From: Candidatus Eiseniibacteriota bacterium
GTDB taxonomy: Bacteria; Eisenbacteria; RBG-16-71-46
Length of the DNA stretch: 6,497 nt
Direction of reading: 5' to 3'
NCBI GenBank assembly: GCA_021414165.1
Contig: JAIOPA010000216.1
Location: 1-6,497 of the forward strand
Below, one piece after another: positions 1 to 4,888 of the stretch (position 1 is the stretch's first letter; the number at the start of each line of letters is the position of its first letter). Below the pieces are notes generated by a model. It saw only the letters and a program-made list of their open reading frames with translations, made no database searches and was not told the DNA's origin. Both the position numbers and the translations under genes were made by a program.

Positions 1-122
1 TGCCGCCCGTCGAGGCGCAGCGACTCATCGTGGAGGCGTTCTTCGAGCCCGTCATCGAGCGCATCCCGCTCGAAAGCGTGCGCGAGCGTCTGCGCGGCGA
101 GATCGAGCGCAAGATCGGTTGA
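1..122 (+). CDS. sufD: Fe-S cluster assembly protein SufD, C-terminal fragment (5' truncated by window)
   Basis: Reading from base 3, the frame gives 39 residues ending in IGxstop. It contains an EAFFEPVIERIP stretch followed by a charged helix (ESVRERLRGEIERK). This matches the usual C-terminal tail of SufB/SufD family proteins, where a final helical segment follows the beta-helix core. SufD works with SufB and the ATPase SufC as the cluster-building scaffold in the cytoplasm. I chose SufD over SufB because it lies directly in front of sufS and the tail resembles the SufD form in SufU-type operons; only the tail is visible, so SufB is not strictly excluded. The stop TGA (120-122) shares one base with the ATG of sufS, which implies translational coupling. 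The start and all core residues lie outside the window. Confidence 0.75.
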   Translation, partial: PPVEAQRLIVEAFFEPVIERIPLESVRERLRGEIERKIG

Positions 123-1417
123 TGAACGTTCGTCTGCTGCATCCCGTGGGCGCGTCCGGCACGTCCGGCGCGCCCATCGGCGTTTCCACGGCGGGCTTCG
201 ATCCTGCTGTGGTGCGCGCGCAGTTCCCCATCTTCGATACGCCGCGCGAGAAGCCGCTCATCTACTTGGACAGCGCGGCTACCTCGCAGAAGCCGCAGAT
301 GGTCCTGGATGCAATGGACCGCTACTACCGCACGTGCAACGCGAACATCCATCGCGGCGTGTACGGCATCGCCGAAGAGGCGACGGCGTTGTACGAAGAC
401 GCCCGCCGGCGGTTCGCCAGGTTCATCAACGCGGCGAGCCCGCGCGAGGTGATCTTCACGCGCAACTCCACCGAGGCGTTGAACCTGGTGGCGCGTGCTT
501 ACGGTGGCTGGGCGCTCAAGAGCGGCGATGCCGTGCTGCTCACGCCGATGGAGCACCACTCCAATCTGGTGCCGTGGCACATGCTGGCGGCCGAGAAGCA
601 GCTGGAGCTGCGCTTCATCCCGCTCACCGGCAGCGGCGAGCTGGATCTGGACGCACTCCCGGCGCTGTTCGCCGACGGCAAGGTGAAGTTGGTGTCGTTC
701 GTGCACGTGTCGAACGTGCTCGGCACCGTGAACCCCGCCGCCGAGATCACGCGCGTGGCCAAGGAGCATGGCGCCACCGTTGTGCTGGATGCCTCGCAGA
801 GTGCCGCGCACATGAAGCTCGACGTGCAGGCGCTGGGCGTGGACTTCATGGCGTGCACGGCGCACAAGATGCTCGGTCCGACCGGGATGGGCATGTTGTG
901 GGGACGCCGTACGCTGCTCGAGGCCATGCCGCCATTCCTGGGCGGCGGCGAGATGATCCGCACGGTCACGCTCACGCACTCCACGTGGAACGAGCTGCCG
1001 TGGAAGTTCGAGGCCGGCACCATGAACATCGCCGAGGCGGTGGGATTGGGCGCGGCCGTCCAGTACCTCGAGAGTCTGGGCATGGATAACGTCATCGCGC
1101 ACGATCGCGAATTGTCGGCCTACGCCATGGCGCGCCTGAGCGAGATCCCGGGCATCACCCTGCTGGGCCCGCCGGCCGAGCGTCGCGGCGGTGTGGTGGC
1201 GTTCACGGTGGAAGGCGTGCATCCTCATGATGTGGCCATGGTGCTCGACCGCGACGGCATCTGCGTGCGCGCGGGCCACCATTGCGCGCAGCCGCTGCAC
1301 GAGAAGCTCGGCATCCCGGCCAGCGCGCGCGCCTCGTTCCACTGCTATTCGCTGCGCTCCGATGTCGATGCCCTCGCCGAGGGCCTGCAGCGGGCGCAGA
1401 AGCTGTTCGCGCGTTAA
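122..1417 (+). CDS. sufS: SufS-type cysteine desulfurase
   Basis: This is a PLP enzyme of 431 residues that converts L-cysteine to L-alanine and holds the sulfur as a persulfide for Fe-S cluster assembly. Visible landmarks are LDSAATSQKP near residues 49-58, the EHHSN cofactor-region motif (144-148), VLDASQSAAH (221-230, with the PLP-ring aspartate D223), the Schiff-base lysine in TAHKMLGP (K249), and the catalytic cysteine in RAGHHCAQP (C388). The length fits the family, with about 25 extra Gly/Ala/Ser-rich residues before the conserved FDPAVVRAQFP start. ATG at 122 is used because it overlaps the sufD stop; TTG at 119 is a less likely alternative. No good Shine-Dalgarno is visible, which fits coupling to sufD. 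Two small oddities are M301 in EAGTMNIAE and the CYSLR segment (408-412), where I recall relatives having Pro and YNT. SufU downstream is the expected sulfur acceptor. Confidence 0.96.
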   Translation: MNVRLLHPVGASGTSGAPIGVSTAGFDPAVVRAQFPIFDTPREKPLIYLDSAATSQKPQMVLDAMDRYYRTCNANIHRGVYGIAEEATALYEDARRRFARFINAASPREVIFTRNSTEALNLVARAYGGWALKSGDAVLLTPMEHHSNLVPWHMLAAEKQLELRFIPLTGSGELDLDALPALFADGKVKLVSFVHVSNVLGTVNPAAEITRVAKEHGATVVLDASQSAAHMKLDVQALGVDFMACTAHKMLGPTGMGMLWGRRTLLEAMPPFLGGGEMIRTVTLTHSTWNELPWKFEAGTMNIAEAVGLGAAVQYLESLGMDNVIAHDRELSAYAMARLSEIPGITLLGPPAERRGGVVAFTVEGVHPHDVAMVLDRDGICVRAGHHCAQPLHEKLGIPASARASFHCYSLRSDVDALAEGLQRAQKLFAR

Positions 1418-1436
1418 CTCGTGCCGCAGGCACGAG
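1418..1436 (+). other. Perfect 8-bp hairpin in the sufS-sufU gap
   Basis: CTCGTGCC (1418-1425) and GGCACGAG (1429-1436) are perfect reverse complements around a 3-base loop, GCA. The hairpin begins on the base right after the sufS stop. No T-run follows (GGGCTTCTAG), so it does not look like a standard intrinsic terminator. It may be an mRNA stability or processing element, or a weak attenuator, inside the operon. Confidence 0.6.
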
Positions 1437-1457
1437 GGGCTTCTAGAGAAAGTTCCA

Positions 1458-1859
1458 ATGGACCTGTTCCGCGACCACATCCTCGACCACTACAAGCATC
1501 CGCGCTGCCACGGCACGCTGGACGATGCCGATGCGCGCGTCGAGGACGCCAACCCGCTGTGTGGCGATAAGCTGGTCATGGATTTCAAGTTCATCGATGG
1601 CAAGGTCGCGCAGGTGCGGTTCAGCGGCACGGGCTGCTCCATCAGCCAGGCCGCCGCGTCCATGGTGTGCGAGGCCATCGAGGGCAAGCCGATCGATGAG
1701 GTCAAAGCCATGTCGCGTCAGGATGTGCTGGACCTGCTGGGCGTGGACGACCTGGGCCCGGTGCGCAGCAAGTGCGCGATGCTGGCTTTGAAGACCGTGA
1801 AGGCCGCGGCGTATGGCGTGGCCAACTGGACCGACGACGAGGAGGACGAGCTCGCATGA
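1458..1859 (+). CDS. sufU: SufU-type Fe-S scaffold / sulfur transfer protein (short form)
   Basis: This 133-residue protein belongs to the IscU/SufU (NifU N-terminal domain) family, which accepts sulfur from SufS and passes it to the SufBCD scaffold. It opens with the family-typical DHILDHYKHPRCHG (6-19). The zinc/persulfide ligands are C35 and D37 in NPLCGDK, C60 in GTGCSISQA, and C106 in RSKCAML. The residue before the last Cys is Lys, as in SufU, not the His of IscU. The C60-C106 spacing of 46 is close to IscU and shorter than the about 62 I recall for Bacillus SufU, so the usual SufU insertion seems largely missing. The ATG at 1458 is preceded by GAGAAAG (1446-1452). The frame is open back to 1191, but that part overlaps sufS and is rejected. 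The stop overlaps the next ATG by 4 bases (ATGA). The protein ends in an acidic tail. Confidence 0.94.
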   Translation: MDLFRDHILDHYKHPRCHGTLDDADARVEDANPLCGDKLVMDFKFIDGKVAQVRFSGTGCSISQAAASMVCEAIEGKPIDEVKAMSRQDVLDLLGVDDLGPVRSKCAMLALKTVKAAAYGVANWTDDEEDELA

Positions 1860-2170
1860 AGGCGACATGGACGACGGTGGCGCGTGCGGGCGAGATCCCG
1901 TTGGGTAGTTCCAAGGTGGTGCGTCTGGAGGACATGCCGGTCGCGGTGTTCCATCTGGACGATGGCTGGTATGCGATCGACGACGTGTGCACGCACGACG
2001 GCGGCCCGGTGGCCGAGGGCCAGCTCAAGGGTTGCGTGCTCGAATGCCCGCGCCATGGCGCGACGTTCGATGTGAAGACCGGGGCGGCATTGAGCTTCCC
2101 CGCAGTGGCACCCGTGGCGACCTACCCCGTGCGGGTGGTCGGCGACGAGGTGCAGGTGGAGTGGTCATGA
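1856..2170 (+). CDS. Rieske [2Fe-2S] ferredoxin-like protein of the suf operon
   Basis: This is a small soluble protein of 104 residues made of one Rieske domain. The two cluster-binding boxes are C45-T-H47 (VCTHDGG) and C64-PR-H67 (CPRHGATFD), the C-x-H plus C-x-x-H pattern that holds a [2Fe-2S] cluster. No signal peptide or membrane anchor is present, so it should be cytoplasmic, unlike bc1-complex Rieske proteins. It resembles ferredoxin components of non-heme dioxygenases and the NirD-like group. Its ATG overlaps the sufU stop by 4 bases, and its own stop overlaps the sufT ATG by 4 bases, so it is very probably translated with the suf genes. The location suggests a role in electron supply to cluster assembly, or an early client. 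That is inferred from context; no oxygenase subunit is seen nearby. Confidence 0.93.
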   Translation: MKATWTTVARAGEIPLGSSKVVRLEDMPVAVFHLDDGWYAIDDVCTHDGGPVAEGQLKGCVLECPRHGATFDVKTGAALSFPAVAPVATYPVRVVGDEVQVEWS

Positions 2171-2622
2171 GCAACGACAACGGTCCGGTGAACCCGCACA
2201 CGGGCGCTCCGCTGCCCGAGATGCCCGCCGATCCCAAGCCCGCCACGGGCACGCCCGGCTCCGCCGAGGCCAGTGCCGCGGCACCCGCGCCCGAGAAGCC
2301 GGTGGGCCCGCCCACGTTCTCGAGCATGCCGACCGCGCAGGAGATGGCCGTGCGTTCGGTGCTGGAGACGGTCATGGACCCCGAGTTGGGGCTGTCCGTG
2401 ATCGACCTGGGGCTCATCCGCGAGATCCATTTTCTCGACGGCAAGACGCTCGTGCGCATGATGCTCACCACGCCGTTCTGCCCGTACGCGCCGCAGATGA
2501 TGGCCGACGTGAAGAACGCCACCGAGAGCGCCGTGCCGCAGCCCTGCGAGGTGGAGATCATGCCGGACGCGTGGAATCCCGACATGATGCCGGACCCGGG
2601 GCTCCTCGGTTACTCTTACTGA
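2167..2622 (+). CDS. sufT: SufT-type MIP18/DUF59 domain protein with Pro/Ala-rich N-terminal tail
   Basis: The protein has 151 residues. Residues about 57-140 form a MIP18 (DUF59) domain with the characteristic VMDPELGLSVIDLGLI (69-84) and TTPFCPYAP (101-109). C105 sits where the conserved reactive cysteine of the family is found. SufT/MIP18 proteins help mature Fe-S proteins, and the family includes eukaryotic CIA2. Residues 1-55 are a low-complexity tail rich in Pro, Ala, Gly and Glu, probably disordered and absent from the minimal family members I know. ATG at 2167 overlaps the Rieske stop (ATGA). This is the last gene of the suf cluster here: a short hairpin and a 73-base gap follow. A generic aromatic-ring degradation PaaD-like role is the alternative for DUF59, but the suf context favours SufT. 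Confidence 0.9.
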   Translation: MSNDNGPVNPHTGAPLPEMPADPKPATGTPGSAEASAAAPAPEKPVGPPTFSSMPTAQEMAVRSVLETVMDPELGLSVIDLGLIREIHFLDGKTLVRMMLTTPFCPYAPQMMADVKNATESAVPQPCEVEIMPDAWNPDMMPDPGLLGYSY

Positions 2623-2641
2623 GCCGCGACGGACGCGCGGC
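2623..2641 (+). other. Short GC hairpin right after sufT
   Basis: GCCGCG (2623-2628) and CGCGGC (2636-2641) are reverse complements with a 7-base loop, starting on the first base after the sufT stop. No T-tract follows, so intrinsic termination is doubtful. In GC-rich DNA a 6-bp stem can arise by chance. It could mark the 3' end of the suf mRNA, or read-through into the exported-protein gene may occur. Confidence 0.3.
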
Positions 2642-2685
2642 CGTGCCCGGCTGGGCGCGGTCGCACACGCGTCATGCGCGGCACA

Positions 2686-2692
2686 GGGAGGA
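2686..2692 (+). promoter_or_regulatory. Strong ribosome binding site for the exported protein
   Basis: GGGAGGA lies just upstream of the ATG at 2696, with a short 3-base spacer (CCT). It fixes the start of the gene at 2696, where the signal peptide also begins. Confidence 0.75.
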
Positions 2693-2695
2693 CCT

Positions 2696-3172
2696 ATGTC
2701 GCGCCTCGTGAAGTCGGTCGTGCTCGTGGGGTTGTTCGCGCTGGCCTCGAACGTATGGGCCGCGCCGCCGGGCAAGTTGGCCCCGCCGTCGACGGACGTG
2801 AAGGTGAAGTCGTCGCGGCTCGTGCCGGTGAGCGAGGACTCGCTGGCGGTAGAGGTGGCGCTCGCCGCAGGCGAACTCTGGGCGCGTGATCCGCTCACCG
2901 TGGCGCTGCGCGTCGCGAAGCTGTGGCCCGACACGAGTGGCGAGCGCAGCGTGTTGCGCGCCGCGGTCGATCACGACGGCAACGAGGCGCCGCGCACGCG
3001 CGTGGTGACCGTGGTGCTGAGCGATCTCATGGATGACTCGGTTGGCGCAGAGTGGCATCAAGTTCGGCTCGTGCGCGCGGGTGAGGGCTGGCGGCCCGTT
3101 GAGCATCGAGTGGCGCAGCGTTGTCAGCGCGGGCGCACCGGCGTCGAGTTCGTGGCAGAACCCTGCCCGTGA
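2696..3172 (+). CDS. Exported hypothetical protein with signal peptide
   Basis: I do not recognise this family. The 158-residue product starts with a classical Sec signal peptide: basic residues R3 and K6, a hydrophobic core from about 8 to 18, and a VWA-A site that would be cut after A22. The mature part of about 136 residues is mixed charged/hydrophobic with no membrane segment, so it should be soluble in the periplasm or outside the cell. It has only two cysteines, C143 and C157, both near the C-terminus, which could form a disulfide after export. There is no lipobox. The gene has its own strong ribosome binding site and follows sufT by 73 bases, so it may be a separate unit or the tail of the suf transcript. 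A strong terminator follows. Codon use looks like its neighbours. Confidence 0.85.
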   Translation: MSRLVKSVVLVGLFALASNVWAAPPGKLAPPSTDVKVKSSRLVPVSEDSLAVEVALAAGELWARDPLTVALRVAKLWPDTSGERSVLRAAVDHDGNEAPRTRVVTVVLSDLMDDSVGAEWHQVRLVRAGEGWRPVEHRVAQRCQRGRTGVEFVAEPCP

Positions 3173-3193
3173 CGCGAGGCATCTGACCCAGAC

Positions 3194-3236
3194 AAGAAGC
3201 GGCGCCACCCTTGCGAGTGGCGCCGCTTCTTCGTTT
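3194..3236 (+). terminator. Strong intrinsic terminator between convergent genes (possibly bidirectional)
   Basis: A perfect 15-bp stem (3194-3208 with 3217-3231, core GCGGCGCCAC/GTGGCGCCGC) closes an 8-base loop (3209-3216). On the + strand it is followed by CTTCTTCGTTTT, giving the U-rich tail of a rho-independent terminator for the exported-protein gene that ends 21 bases earlier. Read on the - strand, the stem also ends in CTTCTT, followed by GTCTGGG, so it can probably also stop the barrel gene that ends at 3248, but less efficiently. Confidence 0.92.
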
Positions 3237-3247
3237 TGCGAAGGCCG

Positions 3248-3856
3248 CTAGTTCTGCTTGGGCGGCACCGGGGTCTCGTCGGCTGCAGGCGCGCTCGCCG
3301 CGCCGCGGTTCCAGCTGAGGCCCATGTTCAGCTTGAGCTGGCGATAGCCGGGCACGAAGTGGCCCTTCACCTCGACGAAGTTGCCGAGCCGCGCCTTGCT
3401 GCCGAACGCCACACCACCGAGCAGCGTGAGGCCGCCCTTGGTGAGCGAGTCATGCGAGCGATTGGCGCCGAACTCGACCTCGCTCGACAGGAAGTGCACC
3501 GCGACGCCGGCGCCCACATACGGCCGCCACACCTCGCCCGGGAACAGGTAGCGCGCGTCGCCGCCCAGCGTGGCATCGCGGCGCACCGCGTGCAGCGCGA
3601 ACGTGGACAGCGTGGTGCTGTTGCGCCAGTACTCCACCGACGGCAGGAACTCGATGTTCTCGATCAGCTGGTTGCTCTGCACGCGGAACCGCAGGCCCAG
3701 ACCGGAGAACGAGCTCTGGCCCTCCTGGAACACGGTCGCCGTCATGGCATCGATGCCGGAGAGCCCGCCACCGGCGCGCGCGGGCGCAGCCAGGGCAAGG
3801 GCGCACACGGCTGCGGCAAGCGCAATGGTGCGGAAGGTCGGGATGAGTCGTCGCAC
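3248..3856 (-). CDS. Outer-membrane beta-barrel-like protein with signal peptide
   Basis: The product has 202 residues. It starts with a Sec signal peptide (V/M-RR, then a hydrophobic Ala/Leu core about 10-24, and a PARA site cut after residue 28). The mature part has many short amphipathic stretches with alternating hydrophobic residues and aromatic ends (for example RYLFPGEVWRPYVGAGVAV and VKGHFVPGYRQL), as in small porin-like barrels of the OmpW/OmpA-barrel/opacity type. The last strand (KLNMGLSW) ends in an aromatic residue but is followed by a Pro/Ala-rich tail of about 20 residues. I chose the GTG at 3856 because an AAGGAGG site lies 8 bases upstream and the signal peptide starts right there. 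An upstream ATG at 3976 would add 40 residues that bury the signal peptide. The exact family and any ligand are unknown. Confidence 0.82.
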   Translation of the reverse strand: MRRLIPTFRTIALAAAVCALALAAPARAGGGLSGIDAMTATVFQEGQSSFSGLGLRFRVQSNQLIENIEFLPSVEYWRNSTTLSTFALHAVRRDATLGGDARYLFPGEVWRPYVGAGVAVHFLSSEVEFGANRSHDSLTKGGLTLLGGVAFGSKARLGNFVEVKGHFVPGYRQLKLNMGLSWNRGAASAPAADETPVPPKQN

Positions 3857-3864
3857 GTTTAGGT

Positions 3865-3871
3865 CCTCCTT
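3865..3871 (-). promoter_or_regulatory. Ribosome binding site that sets a GTG start
   Basis: On the - strand AAGGAGG stands 8 bases before GTG (3856-3854), which is ideal spacing. It supports the GTG start over the upstream ATG at 3976. The sequence GGAGGACCTA is shared with the ribosome binding region of the exported-protein gene near 2687-2696. Confidence 0.85.
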
Positions 3872-3899
3872 GACCTGATGAAGAAGGGAAGCAGGCAGG

Positions 3900-3928
3900 A
3901 CACTAGGCGGCGGCCTGCGGCGGCGCAA
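3900..3928 (-). promoter_or_regulatory. Possible promoter for the barrel protein gene
   Basis: On the - strand TTGCGC (3928-3923) and TAGTGT (3905-3900) are separated by 17 bases, a weak sigma-70-like pair that would give a leader of about 37 bases before the GTG. An alternative better -35-like TTGACG (3954-3949) lacks a good partner -10. Both are guesses from consensus only. Confidence 0.25.
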
Positions 3929-3972
3929 GGTTTGGAACGTGCGGTCCGCGTCAAATGTGACACACGTGCGGG

Positions 3973-3996
3973 GCACGGCGGGACTGCTCGCCGTGC
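3973..3996 (-). terminator. Hairpin after the glycosyltransferase gene, terminator-like without U-tract
   Basis: GCACGGCG (3973-3980) and CGCCGTGC (3989-3996) form a perfect 8-bp stem with an 8-base loop. On the - strand it begins 7 bases after the stop of the glycosyltransferase. The bases after it (CCCGCACG) contain no T-run, so it is at best a weak intrinsic terminator, or it protects the mRNA 3' end. Confidence 0.45.
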
Positions 3997-4003
3997 GGAG
4001 CGT

Positions 4004-4723
4004 CTACTCGCCGCGCACCTTGTAGCGCACGAGCCGGTGCTTCAACCACGACACGCCGATCAGGTCGTGGATGCCGGCCCACAGCCGGTTGCCCATGCCG
4101 TACTTGCTCACGCCCAGCGTGCGCGCCCGGTGGTTCACGGGCATCTCGATCACGCGCGCGCCGCGGAACGAGCACATGGCGGGCAGGAACCGATGCACGC
4201 CCACGAACATGGGCAGGTCGGCCAACACTTCTCTTCGATAGGCCTTCAGGGAGCAGCCGATATCGGTGATCGAGTCACCCAGTGCCGCACGCCGCGTGGC
4301 GTTGGCGACGCGGCTCGACACCAGCCGGATCCACGAGTCGTTCCGTTGCGCACGGATGCCCGACACGACATCAGCATCTTCGAGCGCAGCGAGAAGTCTT
4401 GGGATATCGGCCGGATCGTTCTGCAGATCGGCATCGAGCGTCACGACCACGTCGCCACGCGCGCGCACCAACCCGGCGGCGAGCGCCGCCGACTGGCCCG
4501 CGTTCTTCACGAGCCGCAGCACGCGCACACGCGGGTCTTTCGCGCCTTCGGCGTCCATGGCCTCGCCGGTGCCGTCCTTGCTGCCGTCATCGATCAGCAG
4601 CAGCTCCCACGTACGCCCGGTCGCATCGAGCGCGGTGCGCAACTCGGCCACGAGCACGGGCACGTTCTCGACCTCGTTATAGGCCGGCACGACAGCACTG
4701 ACTTGCGGGGCGGGAGTGGTCAT
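4004..4723 (-). CDS. Family 2 glycosyltransferase, polyprenyl-phosphate sugar transferase type (DPM1-like)
   Basis: This 239-residue GT-A fold enzyme probably moves a sugar from a nucleotide-sugar to a polyprenyl phosphate at the inner face of the membrane. Motifs in order are VVPAYNEVENV (11-21), LLIDDGSKDGT (42-52), the metal/nucleotide-sugar DxD as D97-A-D99 in LDADLQNDP, DIGCSLKAYRREVL (the acceptor-side block), and the RTLGVSKYG segment late in the domain. It lacks the two C-terminal membrane helices of ArnC/GtrB proteins, so it is closer to the single-domain DPM1 form; the sugar cannot be told. I chose ATG 4723 because homology starts four to seven residues later. The frame is open up to 4870, but that part would run through the divergent promoter region. 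No Shine-Dalgarno is visible. The gene may be monocistronic. Confidence 0.9.
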   Translation of the reverse strand: MTTPAPQVSAVVPAYNEVENVPVLVAELRTALDATGRTWELLLIDDGSKDGTGEAMDAEGAKDPRVRVLRLVKNAGQSAALAAGLVRARGDVVVTLDADLQNDPADIPRLLAALEDADVVSGIRAQRNDSWIRLVSSRVANATRRAALGDSITDIGCSLKAYRREVLADLPMFVGVHRFLPAMCSFRGARVIEMPVNHRARTLGVSKYGMGNRLWAGIHDLIGVSWLKHRLVRYKVRGE

Positions 4724-4733
4724 GAGGCCGGGA

Positions 4734-4762
4734 AGTATGCCCGTTCGGGGGCGCGAAGGGAA
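4734..4762 (-). promoter_or_regulatory. Possible promoter for the glycosyltransferase
   Basis: On the - strand CATACT (4739-4734) resembles a -10 box, with a poor -35-like TTCCCT (4762-4757) 17 bases upstream. Transcription would begin about 4 bases before the ATG at 4723, which would explain the missing Shine-Dalgarno. Weak consensus match only. Confidence 0.25.
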
Positions 4763-4784
4763 GCGAGGCGACAGGGGCGCAGCC

Positions 4785-4802
4785 ACTGTCGCTAGCGACA
4801 GT
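4785..4802. promoter_or_regulatory. Perfect 18-bp palindrome in the divergent intergenic region, candidate operator
   Basis: ACTGTCGCTAGCGACAGT is identical to its own reverse complement over all 18 bases. It lies between the divergent glycosyltransferase (start 4723) and peptidase (start 4889) genes. With no loop it is a poor RNA hairpin but a typical shape for the site of a dimeric DNA-binding protein. It lies about 22 bases upstream of the proposed -35 of the leftward gene and about 51 bases upstream of that of the rightward gene. No regulator gene is in the window, and I do not recognise the motif. Confidence 0.55.
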
Positions 4803-4853
4803 CTGGGACATTCGCATGACATGAGCACGCGCACCGCGCGCAGTCTCCCCGCA

Positions 4854-4882
4854 TTGACCCCAAGCCACACTCACGCGAAACT
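4854..4882 (+). promoter_or_regulatory. Possible promoter giving a leaderless mRNA for the metallopeptidase
   Basis: TTGACC (4854-4859, five of six consensus bases) and GAAACT (4877-4882, three of six) are 17 bases apart. The ATG at 4889 follows the -10-like box after 6 bases, so transcription would begin at or next to the A of the start codon. The gene has no Shine-Dalgarno, in agreement with a leaderless message. Confidence 0.4.
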
Positions 4883-4888
4883 GCCGTC

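Noticed and set aside
499..1095. Long reading frame of 198 codons on the - strand opposite sufS
   Set aside because: It lies wholly inside a well-supported gene, its Ser/Pro-rich product matches nothing I know, and high GC codon use produces such antisense frames.
1191..1457. Upstream extension of the sufU frame by 89 codons into sufS
   Set aside because: SufU homology starts exactly at the ATG at 1458 and the extension would overlap the SufS catalytic-Cys coding region in another frame.
2122..2934. Reading frame of 270 codons on the - strand opposite sufT and the exported protein
   Set aside because: Arg/His/Gly-rich shadow crossing two real genes and their intergenic gap; no motif and no ribosome binding site noticed.
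3236..3862. Reading frame of 208 codons on the + strand opposite the barrel protein
   Set aside because: Shadow of a gene that has a signal peptide and an excellent ribosome binding site; it would also begin inside the terminator tail region.
3857..3976. 40-residue N-terminal extension of the barrel protein from ATG 3976
   Set aside because: It would place the signal peptide internally; the GTG at 3856 has an ideal AAGGAGG site.
4724..4870. 49-residue N-terminal extension of the glycosyltransferase
   Set aside because: Not homologous to the GT2 N-terminus and spans the divergent promoter region and the palindrome.
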